Assembly: GCA_964618895.1 (NCBI GenBank)
Contig: CAZUDO010000039.1
Coordinates: 1-55,630, forward strand
DNA length: 55,630 bases
Reading direction: 5' to 3'
Origin: CAZUDO01 sp964618895
GTDB lineage: Bacteria; Desulfobacterota; Binatia; DP-6
The translations under genes and the position numbers were made by a program. Positions 41,548-50,087 of this stretch are shown here, one piece after another (the stretch's first letter is position 1; every line of letters begins with the position of its first letter). Under the pieces are notes generated by a model that had not been told where the DNA came from, searched no databases, and worked only from the letters and a program-made list of their open reading frames with translations.

Positions 41548-42255
41548 ATGACACGCCCCCCCAAGGAGTCGAAACTCCGCCGCAAGGATCTCCGCGCGCC
41601 CGATGAGTTCGAATCCCTCGTCGGTCGCGCCTCCGGCTGGGTCCAGGACCATCTTTCGCTGATCCTCGGTGGGGTAGGAGTTCTTGTCCTGGCGCTTGTT
41701 GTGTTCGTGCTGGTTGGACGTGCCCGCTCGGCCCGGAGCGAGGAGGCCGCGGTCGCATTTCGGTCGGCCCAGTCCACTTTGCAGGCTGGAAAACTGGACG
41801 AAGCGATAGACGCCTTTACGTCAGTTGCACGAGAACACGCCGGAACACCCTCCGGCGACCTAGCCGCTCTGTACAAGGGACACGCGCTAACCCGCAAGCC
41901 GGATCCGGCCGCCGCCGCCGCCGCATATGGCGAGTATCTGGCTGCCAGCGCGGCGCCTCCGTACCTGCGCCAGGAGGCGCTGGTCGGCCTCGGACACGCC
42001 CGCCTGGCCTTGGGCGATGCCTCGGGCGCAACGGATGCCTTCGACCGGGCCGCGGCTATAGACGGACCCTACCGCACCGATGCGGTCCTGGGCGCGGCGC
42101 GCCTGTCTGAATCGGCGGGCAAGCACGACCGAGCGCTGGACCTTTATTCTCAGCTCCTCAAGGACACGATCGATCCAGACCTTCGGACGCTCGTGCAGTC
42201 GAAACTGCCGCCCGTCGAAGCCCAGACACCCTCGGCCGCAACCGCCGGCCCCTAA
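41548..42255 (+). CDS. Membrane-anchored TPR protein, YfgM-like
   Basis: The 235-residue product has a basic cytoplasmic N-terminus, a single membrane helix (about 37-56), and a periplasmic solenoid of Ala-rich helix pairs with TPR character (about 62-220). The size and topology fit YfgM/ancillary SecYEG proteins, but assignment to that family is by pattern. It lies 20 bases after the BFN gene. Confidence 0.75.
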   Translation: MTRPPKESKLRRKDLRAPDEFESLVGRASGWVQDHLSLILGGVGVLVLALVVFVLVGRARSARSEEAAVAFRSAQSTLQAGKLDEAIDAFTSVAREHAGTPSGDLAALYKGHALTRKPDPAAAAAAYGEYLAASAAPPYLRQEALVGLGHARLALGDASGATDAFDRAAAIDGPYRTDAVLGAARLSESAGKHDRALDLYSQLLKDTIDPDLRTLVQSKLPPVEAQTPSAATAGP

Positions 42256-42448
42256 CACGACCGAGGCCACGGCTACTGCGACACAGCCGCGCCAATCGCG
42301 CGTCAGCACAACGTAGCGTAGAGGCAGCACTTGCGGGCTGGTGTCGACGACGTAGGAGAGGATCGAGGAACCGGACATTTGTCTTCGGGGCCTACATGCC
42401 GACGTCTGATAAGATATGTTATGTAAACCGCGACGGCGAGGGAGACCG
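42256..42448. other. Convergent intergenic region
   Basis: This 193-base gap lies between the ends of the TPR gene (+) and the methyltransferase-kinase gene (-). It holds an unusually AT-rich patch at about 42407-42427. A short inverted repeat gacgg/ccgtc (42432-42436 / 42446-42450) could weakly terminate the minus transcript. No gene is supported. Confidence 0.5.
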
Positions 42449-43726
42449 TCAATGGTCCAGCATCTCAAGAACCCGCTCATGCTGTTCGGGTCCGAGCACG
42501 GAATACTCGCCCTCCACAGACGTGTCGATGAAGACGGGCTGTACGTCTCGGCCCCGCCAGTACCCGATCCACCGTTCCATGATGCGCCGAAGCTCCCCAA
42601 CGCGACGGTAGAGGAGCAGCGCCTCGTCTGCGAGGCGCAAGCCCTCGCCGACCTCGTTTCGGGCCCGCGCCTCCAGGCGCGAACGCAGGATGTCGGGTCG
42701 GCAGAACACAGTGAGGACCCGTACCGTTTCCGCACACGAAACCACATCAAGCGCCTCGTCTCGGTCGTAACGGCGGGCCCCACCCCGGTGGGGGCGGAGG
42801 AGATCGTACTGCAGGACGAGCCCGTCGATCACCGGCGACTCCAAGGCTCGGAGAGAGATCGCGTCCGTCGACGCCCAACCCTCCACGGGCTTCAGCAGCA
42901 ACTTCGTGGCCAGCGCGTCCTCCGAACCCATGCGCACGCGCTCCCAGAGATGGGACTTTCCTGCCCCGCTGACGCCGGCGAGCACCACGAGTGTGCCTAT
43001 TCTTCGCCGATGCGCCACAACGACATGCCGTCCTCGCCGGGCGGACGGTGCAACGTCGACGCGAGAGAACATGCGGCCGTGCTCCAGAAGAACATTCCGG
43101 ATAGCCTCCGGCGTGAAGAAGAAACTCTGTTCCCGCCGCGTATCGAGCGCCCCGTTTCGACCGACACCAACGAGGGGTAGCCGCTCAAGCCAACGCACGT
43201 GGCGGGTCCGGAGGCCAAACTCACGCTTGAGATACTTCTTCATGGGGCCGTCGAGCAGGCTCGGCACTTCGAGCACGAGCCGCTGCCGAGCGTACCGTGC
43301 CACCTTCATCAGCATGTCGATCGGCCGCCTGGCGTGATGAAGCACGTTGAGGAGAAGAACTACGTCGAAGCGATCATCGAGCTCGTCACGCTCGATGTCG
43401 AACTGGCGGAACTCTATGGCGTGACCCGCGAAGCCCGCCAGCGCTCGCGCCTGTTCCAACCGTTCTGGATCTACCTCCAGGCCCACCACTCGCCCCGCCT
43501 TACGCCGCTTTGCTTCGTGACAGAAGTAGCCCAGGTAACACCCCACGTCGAGCACGCTCTGTCCCTCGAGGTTTGAGGGGAACACCAAGCGTGCCGTATC
43601 GCTGCGATCGGGCCCTGGCGTGGCGAGACCATGCGGCAGTTCGACCCGTTGATACCCGAGGTCGTTCGCGGCGAGGAACTCCTCTACCATTTCCCGGGTT
43701 GGCGGGTTAGCCGTCGGACTCGTCAT
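42449..43726 (-). CDS. SAM methyltransferase fused to a P-loop kinase-like domain
   Basis: The 425-residue product has two domains. Residues 1 to about 240 are a class I methyltransferase with SAM motif VLDVGCYLG (57-65), acidic GLEVDP and LLNVLHH. The overall layout recalls DUF1698/CmoB-like enzymes. Residues about 243-425 begin with Walker A GVSGAGKS (251-258) and look like a small nucleotide/sugar-kinase fold. A recognisable lid and RSRLEARARNE segment follow. ATG at 43726 overlaps the upstream stop, so it is coupled to the phosphatase-superfamily gene. A methyl- plus phospho-transfer pair suggests capping of a glycan or small molecule, as in WbdD, whose kinase fold is different. This is inference. 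Confidence 0.8.
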   Translation of the reverse strand: MTSPTANPPTREMVEEFLAANDLGYQRVELPHGLATPGPDRSDTARLVFPSNLEGQSVLDVGCYLGYFCHEAKRRKAGRVVGLEVDPERLEQARALAGFAGHAIEFRQFDIERDELDDRFDVVLLLNVLHHARRPIDMLMKVARYARQRLVLEVPSLLDGPMKKYLKREFGLRTRHVRWLERLPLVGVGRNGALDTRREQSFFFTPEAIRNVLLEHGRMFSRVDVAPSARRGRHVVVAHRRRIGTLVVLAGVSGAGKSHLWERVRMGSEDALATKLLLKPVEGWASTDAISLRALESPVIDGLVLQYDLLRPHRGGARRYDRDEALDVVSCAETVRVLTVFCRPDILRSRLEARARNEVGEGLRLADEALLLYRRVGELRRIMERWIGYWRGRDVQPVFIDTSVEGEYSVLGPEQHERVLEMLDH

Positions 43727-45321
43727 TCGACGTATCCGAGCGCGCGGAGGTGCTCGGCAATGCGTTCCTCGTCCGCAGCTGATTTCCAACCAGCCTGAGG
43801 CGCCAACGCGTCTTCCTCATCGTCCTGGTACATCACCGGATGCTCGAGGAGGAACTCGTTCGTAAGTAGCGACTCACACACGGGTCCCTCCATCGCTCGA
43901 GGAACCGCGACGCCGAGCAGGTGTAGCGCCGTCGGCGCTATCGACTCGATGGGATACTCTTGATGCGGTCCCAACGAACGGATCTCGGGGCCCGAAAACA
44001 GATACAATCCCTCTCCGTGGTGGCTTCCCGTGAAGCCCATCTCGGCGAACGGGCCGAAGAGCGCACGCGAACGAAGATCCCGCCGGACGCTTTCGTAGAG
44101 TACGCCCACGTACGGCGCGCATGCCGCAATGATGTCTGGGGCATTGGTTACGTATGGGCCTCGGTACAACTCCTCGCGGCGCCAGACGCCGTCGAAAACT
44201 GGCCTGCCATCGTCCGTGCGCAGCCCGCGCATGCCCTCAACGATCTCCTTGCGGGTAGCCTCGTACTCGGGACCATCCGCCACGTAGCCGAGTGGGTACC
44301 TTCCCTTCACATTGATCCACACCCCGGCCGTTCCCGGCTCGAGCGTTTGCGCCCAAGCACGACTCCGCGTCATGTCCACCATCCGCTCGACGGTATCGTA
44401 GCGCGGTCGGCTCTTGGCAGCCACGAGCTTGCGAACGATGCGTCGTCGAAGTCGCCAGAACGGACGTTCCCGGAGGAACCCGCCCTGAGAAAGCCATCGG
44501 TTGAGGTGAATCGCGTACGTTGGCTTTGCCGCGAAGCCGTGATCGGATACGAGCACTACCGTAGTCTCGGGACCGGCAGCTGCAACCAGGCGGCCCAGGC
44601 TCTCATCGAGGGCAGCGAAGGCCGCTTCGAGGGCTGCATGAACTCTCGGTTCCCCCCCCGCCGTGGTGCCGACGAGGTCCGGCCAGAAGTAGTGCTGGAT
44701 CCGATCGGGCGAGTAGTAGACGACGCACAGGAGATCCCACGGCCGGCGCATCAGCGCGATCGTGGCCCGCGTACGTAACTGGGTCTGTCGAAGGAGCCCC
44801 TCAAGATATGGGAGGCCTCGCGCAAGGTAGTCGACATCGTCCCGGCGCAGACCGCGGGGGGCCGGCAGATCGATCACATACTCCCCGATCTCATTCGCGA
44901 GCTCCGGGGGATACGTGAACGCTTCGCCGGGCGGGGTCAACATGCAACTCACAACGAAGCCATTGATTGGCCGGATGGGATACGACGGAGGGACGTTGAT
45001 GACACCAACTTGCTTGCCCGCCGCCCCTGCCACGTCCCACAGCGTCCGGGCACCAAGATCCGCTGCACTCGCCAGACCTCCGGTGTGATAGTCCCCCGGA
45101 ACCATGCGACGGAACGCGAAGATTCCATGCGCTCCCGGATTTCGCCCGGTCATCATCGACGACCACGCGGGCAGAGTGAGCGGTGGGATCGTCGACCGCA
45201 GTGTTCCCCATGAACCGCTCGCCATGAGGGCGGCCAGTGTAGGCATACGACCTGCACGAGCCCACGGCCCGAACAGACTCCACGTGGCCCCGTCGAGCCC
45301 CACGATCAACACCTTCCCCAT
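43723..45321 (-). CDS. Alkaline-phosphatase-superfamily phosphodiesterase/phosphotransferase
   Basis: The 532-residue product matches the type I phosphodiesterase/nucleotide pyrophosphatase group. Metal ligand D10 lies in GLDGATW. The probable nucleophile T49 lies in LTLPAW, followed by MMTGRNPGAHGIF. PDRIQHYFW, VSDHGF and SHHGEGLYLFSG provide the remaining Asp/His ligands, so both zinc sites look intact. No signal peptide is evident, so it is probably cytosolic. The substrate is unknown. It precedes and is coupled to the methyltransferase-kinase gene and diverges from two glycosyltransferases. Confidence 0.88.
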   Translation of the reverse strand: MGKVLIVGLDGATWSLFGPWARAGRMPTLAALMASGSWGTLRSTIPPLTLPAWSSMMTGRNPGAHGIFAFRRMVPGDYHTGGLASAADLGARTLWDVAGAAGKQVGVINVPPSYPIRPINGFVVSCMLTPPGEAFTYPPELANEIGEYVIDLPAPRGLRRDDVDYLARGLPYLEGLLRQTQLRTRATIALMRRPWDLLCVVYYSPDRIQHYFWPDLVGTTAGGEPRVHAALEAAFAALDESLGRLVAAAGPETTVVLVSDHGFAAKPTYAIHLNRWLSQGGFLRERPFWRLRRRIVRKLVAAKSRPRYDTVERMVDMTRSRAWAQTLEPGTAGVWINVKGRYPLGYVADGPEYEATRKEIVEGMRGLRTDDGRPVFDGVWRREELYRGPYVTNAPDIIAACAPYVGVLYESVRRDLRSRALFGPFAEMGFTGSHHGEGLYLFSGPEIRSLGPHQEYPIESIAPTALHLLGVAVPRAMEGPVCESLLTNEFLLEHPVMYQDDEEDALAPQAGWKSAADEERIAEHLRALGYVE

Positions 45322-45341
45322 CGCTGCCGTGCCGTGGAAAG

Positions 45342-45369
45342 ACTATCTGACCACGCCACTATCCCACAA
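45342..45369 (-). promoter_or_regulatory. Candidate promoter for the phosphatase/methyltransferase-kinase unit
   Basis: On the minus strand TTGTGG (45369-45364), 16 bases, GATAGT (45347-45342), 21 bases before the ATG of the phosphatase gene. Confidence 0.35.
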
Positions 45370-45435
45370 GGCTCGAGAACCGTTGGGGGGCCGCGTCACC
45401 TGGGTGGATTGAAGCGACCAACAGGGGTATCGAGC

Positions 45436-45463
45436 TTGACTGCCGGTTCTGGGTCGATAGAAG
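45436..45463 (+). promoter_or_regulatory. Candidate promoter for the glycosyltransferase pair
   Basis: TTGACT (45436-45441), 16 bases, TAGAAG (45458-45463). A start about seven bases later falls close to the GTG at 45470, supporting the downstream ATG at 45545 as the true translation start. Confidence 0.45.
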
Positions 45464-45544
45464 GCGACCGTGGCGTGGTTCCCGAGACTTGGGCGTGGTC
45501 GGCAAGGGATTCTCCGAGCATTCGGTCTACGGTCCCGGTCCGGC

Positions 45545-46537
45545 ATGGGATGGATCGAGACGGCGGAGAATCCTCCCGCTCCCACCCTCCTTCCCGCGTT
45601 TCGCTTCTTCGCGGTGATGGGTGCGTGGCTCGAGGGCGACGTGATCGCCGCAACGGTGCGAAACGCCTTCACGCAGGGTTGCGAGCGCGTCTATCTGGTC
45701 GACAACGCCAGCCCAGACGATACGGTGGCAGCTGCTTGTGCCGCTGGTGCGATGCTCGCTCGCTCCTTCTCGTCGGAAAGCTACGACGAGACACTCCGTC
45801 TCAACATCATGAACGAAGTCGTACGCGAGGTCTCAGACGCGGAGCCCCTAGATCATGTCTGGTGGCTGTGGCTCGACGCCGACGAATTTCATCACGGACC
45901 ACGAGGTCTGACCTTGCGCGCGTACATCGCCAGCCTCGATCGCCGATTCCGCATCATCGGCGCGCGCGTTTTCAACCACTTCCCCGACCGGAAGCCAGAA
46001 TACCTCCCAGGCTTCCATCCCGCCGAGTTTCAGCCGCTGTGCGAGGAATTCACGGTTGCGCATTGCCCCGAAGGACACTGGAAGCACCCCCTGCAACGGA
46101 TCGATCGCCACGGGCCTCCTATTGCCTGCGATATCGGGTTTCACCGTGCGATCTACCCGGTGGGTCCGTTGTTGATGGAGCCATCCCTTCCAGTCTTCTT
46201 GCATCACTTCCAGTACCGAGACGAGCGCGCAACCCGCTACCGGCTCGACCAACTCTGTGGTCAGCGGCAGGGAATGACGCCGCGCATCGCACTCACGGAT
46301 GCTCGTTGGAACGGCTCTGGGATATCGAAACGCTTTGGCAGCTTGAAGGCGGTGTACGCGCAGCAGTGGGATAGCGTAGCGGACCTTCAACGACGACAAG
46401 GTGGCCTCGGCGTCTCACCTAGGCCATGGGAGGAGACGATCTCCCCGACCGATGCGCATTTTGCGCGCTGGTACTCCCGCCCCGACTTGCTCGCTGCCAT
46501 CGAGCACTCCCGACAAGTGGCTCACCAATCCGACTGA
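45545..46537 (+). CDS. Family 2-type glycosyltransferase
   Basis: The 330-residue product has the GT-A features LVDNASPDDT (nucleotide-sugar binding) and the DxD-like metal site in WLWLDADEF, with a C-terminal helical tail. It looks soluble, without membrane helices, like the Glyco_tranf_2_4 group. An in-frame GTG at 45470 would add 25 residues, but it probably coincides with the transcription start. The next glycosyltransferase starts four bases after its stop. Confidence 0.83.
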   Translation: MGWIETAENPPAPTLLPAFRFFAVMGAWLEGDVIAATVRNAFTQGCERVYLVDNASPDDTVAAACAAGAMLARSFSSESYDETLRLNIMNEVVREVSDAEPLDHVWWLWLDADEFHHGPRGLTLRAYIASLDRRFRIIGARVFNHFPDRKPEYLPGFHPAEFQPLCEEFTVAHCPEGHWKHPLQRIDRHGPPIACDIGFHRAIYPVGPLLMEPSLPVFLHHFQYRDERATRYRLDQLCGQRQGMTPRIALTDARWNGSGISKRFGSLKAVYAQQWDSVADLQRRQGGLGVSPRPWEETISPTDAHFARWYSRPDLLAAIEHSRQVAHQSD

Positions 46538-46541
46538 CCTC

Positions 46542-47693
46542 ATGCACATCGCGGTGTTCTGTCCAAGTTTTGGCGCAGTGGGTGGGATTGAACAGATATC
46601 GACACAGCTGATCTCGGAGTTCCAGAGGGCCGATCACGCCGTGACCGTGCTGGCTCGGCGAGCGCCATCGTCGTCAGACGCTGCAGGTGGAGCCCCAGTG
46701 CTTCGCTTCGATCTTCACCAACTTCCCCGCCGGGCCCGCCACATTGCACGGCATCTTCGGTTCGCCGCGGGACTCAAGCCTGCAGTCATTGAGATGCAAC
46801 AGACCATACGGGAGCGCCGAATCGATGTCGTCTTGACACTCGCCATCTCAACTTACGCTCCGTACATGACCGCCCTTGCTCAGGCCACCCCCGTCGTCGT
46901 CAGCCTCCAAGGAGGCGAGGCCGACGCTCAGTTCACGTCACGACCCCGCTTCCTCCGGAAGGCACTGGTTGCGGCATCACACGTCATTGCGTGCGCCACA
47001 ACGCTCGCGACGCAAGCGAGAGACCTGGCCCCGGTGGCGCACGCCAGGGTTTCTGTCATCCCGAACGGCGTCGACCCGTCCCGCTTCGCCGACACCCCAC
47101 CCTTCACGCACGCTAGGCCATACATTCTCGCGGTTGGGAGACTCGTGCGTCAGAAGGGGTTCGATATTCTTCTGGAAGCTTTCGCGAGCGTTCGTGTGCC
47201 AACACCCATCGATCTGTTGATCGCTGGCGACGGCCCCGAACGCACGGCGCTGGAAGCCTTGCGTGCCCGGCTCGCCCTGCAGGATCGCGTACACCTGCTT
47301 GGGGTGCAATCCCAGGATCGACTTGCCGCTCTGTATCGAGGCGCTTCGATCGTGAGCTGCCCGTCTCGATGGGAGGGACTACCTCTCGTCTGCCTTGAGG
47401 GCATGGCCAGTGGTCGTCCCGTGGTGGCGACATCCGTCGATGGGATACCGGATGCAGTCCGCCACGACGACACCGGGATTCTCGTTCCTCCCGAACGGGC
47501 CGACGTCCTCGGTGCGGTCCTCACGAAACTTCTGCTTGATCCCCTCGCCCGGCAGCGCCTCGGCGCCAACGCCCACCGGGCAGCTCGCGACTTCTTTGCC
47601 TGGCCCGCCATCGCCAACCGCTATCTGGCGATTCTGAGCGCCGCTATCCACAATCCTCGCCGCGGCAATTCCCGCGCAACTACATCACTCTAG
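46542..47693 (+). CDS. Family 4 glycosyltransferase
   Basis: The 383-residue GT-B enzyme has the N-terminal GGIEQIS loop, IPNGVDPSRF, VGRLVRQKGFDILLEAF and the E-x7-E motif in EGLPLVCLEGMASGRPVVAT. It is a retaining enzyme, as in polysaccharide or lipopolysaccharide assembly. The donor and acceptor are unknown. It lies in the same unit as the preceding GT2 gene and converges with dgt, only three bases apart. Confidence 0.92.
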   Translation: MHIAVFCPSFGAVGGIEQISTQLISEFQRADHAVTVLARRAPSSSDAAGGAPVLRFDLHQLPRRARHIARHLRFAAGLKPAVIEMQQTIRERRIDVVLTLAISTYAPYMTALAQATPVVVSLQGGEADAQFTSRPRFLRKALVAASHVIACATTLATQARDLAPVAHARVSVIPNGVDPSRFADTPPFTHARPYILAVGRLVRQKGFDILLEAFASVRVPTPIDLLIAGDGPERTALEALRARLALQDRVHLLGVQSQDRLAALYRGASIVSCPSRWEGLPLVCLEGMASGRPVVATSVDGIPDAVRHDDTGILVPPERADVLGAVLTKLLLDPLARQRLGANAHRAARDFFAWPAIANRYLAILSAAIHNPRRGNSRATTSL

Positions 47694-47696
47694 ACG

Positions 47697-48854
47697 TCAG
47701 ACGCGCTCATACGGGTCGAACAGCTTCTTGTATTCCTCAAGGGCGTACCGATCGGTCATCCCGGCGATGTAGTCCGCGATGCACCGCGCCATCGGCTCGT
47801 TCTCTTCCCGTGCTCGCCGTAGCACGTGCGGGGGGAGTTGACGCGGTTCGGTGCTGTAGACCTCGAAGAGCGCGCTCATGATCCGATCTGCCTTCTGGTT
47901 CATGCGCATGACCCGATGGTGCGTGTACAGGCGATCGTACAGAAAGGCCTTCAATTCGCGGTTTTGCTCCGTCAGAGCAGCTGAAAACTCGACCAGGCGA
48001 GGCTTCACTGCCCGCACGTCGGCCAGAGTGGTGATCTTTTCCTCCGACAACCGCTGCATGAGTGTTTCGATGAGATCACCGACCATCCGATCGATCATCC
48101 GACGAACAGCCTGGTAGCGCTGAGCCGTCGGGGATACGTCCCGAGCCACTGGAGCCAGCTCGGCGAGCACGCCCGCCCACAGCCCCACAGCAGCCAGTTC
48201 CTCCGCCTCAAGCATCCCGGACTTCAGACCATCATCGATGTCGTGAGCATTGTAAGCGATCTCATCGGCGAAATCGACGATTTGCGCCTCAAGCGTCGGG
48301 GCGAGAGAGGCGTCGAACTCACGCATTTGTGGCCGATCGAAGCGTCCGGAGTGCTTGACTATGCCCTCTCGAACCTCCCACGACAGATTCAATCCACGAA
48401 ACGCGTGATACCGATCCTCGAGATGGTCAACGACACGCAAGCTTTGGGCGTTGTGCTCGAAGCCCCCGTGTGGCGCCATGAGGCGATCGAGGGTGCGCTC
48501 CCCCGCATGGCCGAACGGGGTATGACCCAGGTCGTGGGCGAGAGCCACGGCCTCCGCGAGGTCTTCGTTGACGGCAAGCGCCCGCGCCAACGTGCGCGTC
48601 ACCTGCGCGGCCTCCATCGTGTGCGTGAGTCGCGTCCGGTAGTAGTCGCCTTCGTGGTTTACGAACACCTGGGTCTTGTACTCAAGACGCCGGAACGCAG
48701 TCGAATGGACAATCCGATCTCGATCACGCTGAAAGGCCATCCGGAAAAAATGTTCGCCCTCGGGATGACGGCGGCCACGAGACTCCCCACTGCGCATGGC
48801 ATACGGGGCGAGGGTCGCGACTTCGCGTCGTTCGAACTCTGCGCGGGTCAGCAT
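47697..48854 (-). CDS. dgt: dGTPase-like HD-domain triphosphohydrolase
   Basis: The 385-residue product has the HD site: H78 in RLTHTMEAAQ, H107-D108 in AHDLGHTPFGHAGE, and the distal Asp in DFADEIAYNAHDIDDG. It hydrolyses dNTPs to deoxynucleoside and triphosphate. The common SNPxRT-type opening is replaced by PEGEHFFRMAFQRDRDRIVH. It follows rplI directly, where dnaB stands in many bacteria. Confidence 0.9.
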   Translation of the reverse strand: MLTRAEFERREVATLAPYAMRSGESRGRRHPEGEHFFRMAFQRDRDRIVHSTAFRRLEYKTQVFVNHEGDYYRTRLTHTMEAAQVTRTLARALAVNEDLAEAVALAHDLGHTPFGHAGERTLDRLMAPHGGFEHNAQSLRVVDHLEDRYHAFRGLNLSWEVREGIVKHSGRFDRPQMREFDASLAPTLEAQIVDFADEIAYNAHDIDDGLKSGMLEAEELAAVGLWAGVLAELAPVARDVSPTAQRYQAVRRMIDRMVGDLIETLMQRLSEEKITTLADVRAVKPRLVEFSAALTEQNRELKAFLYDRLYTHHRVMRMNQKADRIMSALFEVYSTEPRQLPPHVLRRAREENEPMARCIADYIAGMTDRYALEEYKKLFDPYERV

Positions 48855-48874
48855 CCTCGTCGACAGGATGCTTC

Positions 48875-49327
48875 CTACCCCTCGGGTTCTATGACGAGCT
48901 CGATCGTAGCCCGCACGTCCCGCCCGACGTTCACGCTGATCGGAAACGTCCCGAGCTCCTTGATCGGGTCGGCGATGGATATGCGCCGGCGGTCCACTTG
49001 GAAACCCCGCTCCGCGAGCAGCCTCTCGACGTCAAGGTTGGTGACCGACCCGAACAGCCTGCCCCCTTCCCCGACCCGGGCACGCACCGTCAGCCGCAGG
49101 CCGGCAAGTCTGCTGGCCACCGTTTCCGCGGACTTCTTCTCTCGGTCGGCCTTCGCCGCAATGACGCGCTTCTGATGCTCAAGTACGTGCAGATTTCTTC
49201 CGCTTGCTTCCACCGCGAGCCCTCGCGGGAGGAGAAAGTTTCGTGCGTAGCCCGGCTTGACTCTAACGACGTCGCCGATCCTACCAAGATGGGGCACATC
49301 GTCCTGAAGAATTACCTCAACCGCCAT
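48875..49327 (-). CDS. rplI: 50S ribosomal protein bL9
   Basis: The 150-residue product has the bL9 opening VEVILQDDVPHLGRIGDVV, the KPGYARNFLLPRGLA signature, the long connecting helix, and the C-terminal rRNA-binding domain (GGRLFGSVT). ATG is at 49327; an upstream extension of 19 codons has no ribosomal similarity. It sits 10 bases after rpsR. Confidence 0.97.
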   Translation of the reverse strand: MAVEVILQDDVPHLGRIGDVVRVKPGYARNFLLPRGLAVEASGRNLHVLEHQKRVIAAKADREKKSAETVASRLAGLRLTVRARVGEGGRLFGSVTNLDVERLLAERGFQVDRRRISIADPIKELGTFPISVNVGRDVRATIELVIEPEG

Positions 49328-49337
49328 GGCGAAGCTC

Positions 49338-49619
49338 CTACGGGTACACCATCGTGTACGGAAGAAGGGCCACACTTCGCGCACGCTTGATGGCCGTCGT
49401 CAGCCGGCGCTGGTGACGCGCGCAGTTCCCTGTAATTCGACTCGGCATGATCTTCCCGCGCTCGCTCAGGAAACTCCCCAAAGTCCGGGAATCTTTGTAG
49501 TCGATCAGCATTCCCTTGTCGGCGCAAAAGCGACAAACCTTTCGCCGCCCGATCCCACGGCGACGGAAGCCCCGCCCCTCTCCTTTTGTGCGACGGTCGC
49601 CGCGCTCTCTCGAGGACAT
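49338..49619 (-). CDS. rpsR: 30S ribosomal protein bS18
   Basis: The 93-residue protein has a basic N-terminus, KVCRFCADKG and SRITGNCARHQRRLTTAIKRAR. The CxxC and CxxH residues mark the zinc-binding form of S18. The start codon overlaps the last base of the rpsF stop, giving tight coupling. Confidence 0.97.
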   Translation of the reverse strand: MSSRERGDRRTKGEGRGFRRRGIGRRKVCRFCADKGMLIDYKDSRTLGSFLSERGKIMPSRITGNCARHQRRLTTAIKRARSVALLPYTMVYP

Positions 49620-50011
49620 TACGACATCTCCCGGTTGAGACCTTCGATCTCCCTGCCATGGAAGTCGCCATCTTCCCGGTCGTCACGACGCGCCGCCCGG
49701 GCGGGCGCCGGGGGAGCATTCTCCGCCTGACGAATCGACGCAAATCGCAGTACCGGCTCCATCAGCTTGAGATTTCGCTCTGTCTCCTGGAGTCCGGCCG
49801 GGGTTCCTCGATACTCGAAGAGAAAGTAGAAGGCGCGACTCTGCTTCGCAATGGGGTACGATAGATCACGCAGACCCCAGTCTTGGACCTGGCTCACGAT
49901 GGCCCCCTGCGCTTCGAGGAGAGTCCGGATTCGTTCCGCGACATCTTTTGCTTCCGACTCCCCGCGGTCGGGGTGAATCATAACGAGAGTTTCATACCGC
50001 CGATCCGCCAT
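49619..50011 (-). CDS. rpsF: 30S ribosomal protein bS6
   Basis: The 130-residue product starts RRYETLVMIHPD and has the typical DWGLRDLSYPIAK central segment and LKLMEPVLRF. After about residue 98 an Arg/Asp-rich tail is longer than in minimal S6. It pairs with rpsR as in most bacteria. Confidence 0.96.
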   Translation of the reverse strand: MADRRYETLVMIHPDRGESEAKDVAERIRTLLEAQGAIVSQVQDWGLRDLSYPIAKQSRAFYFLFEYRGTPAGLQETERNLKLMEPVLRFASIRQAENAPPAPARAARRDDREDGDFHGREIEGLNREMS

Positions 50012-50087
50012 GCTTCGTCTCCCTTAAATGACGATATCTAGAACTACAAAGCCGACGACTGCTCATCGCCAACCCCAAGAACTGCCA

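Noticed and set aside
41887..42378. Minus-strand frame starting MSGSSILSYVVDTSPQ in the convergent gap
   Set aside because: The first 40 codons look somewhat protein-like, but the frame runs far into the antisense of the TPR gene with no stop and no ribosome site.
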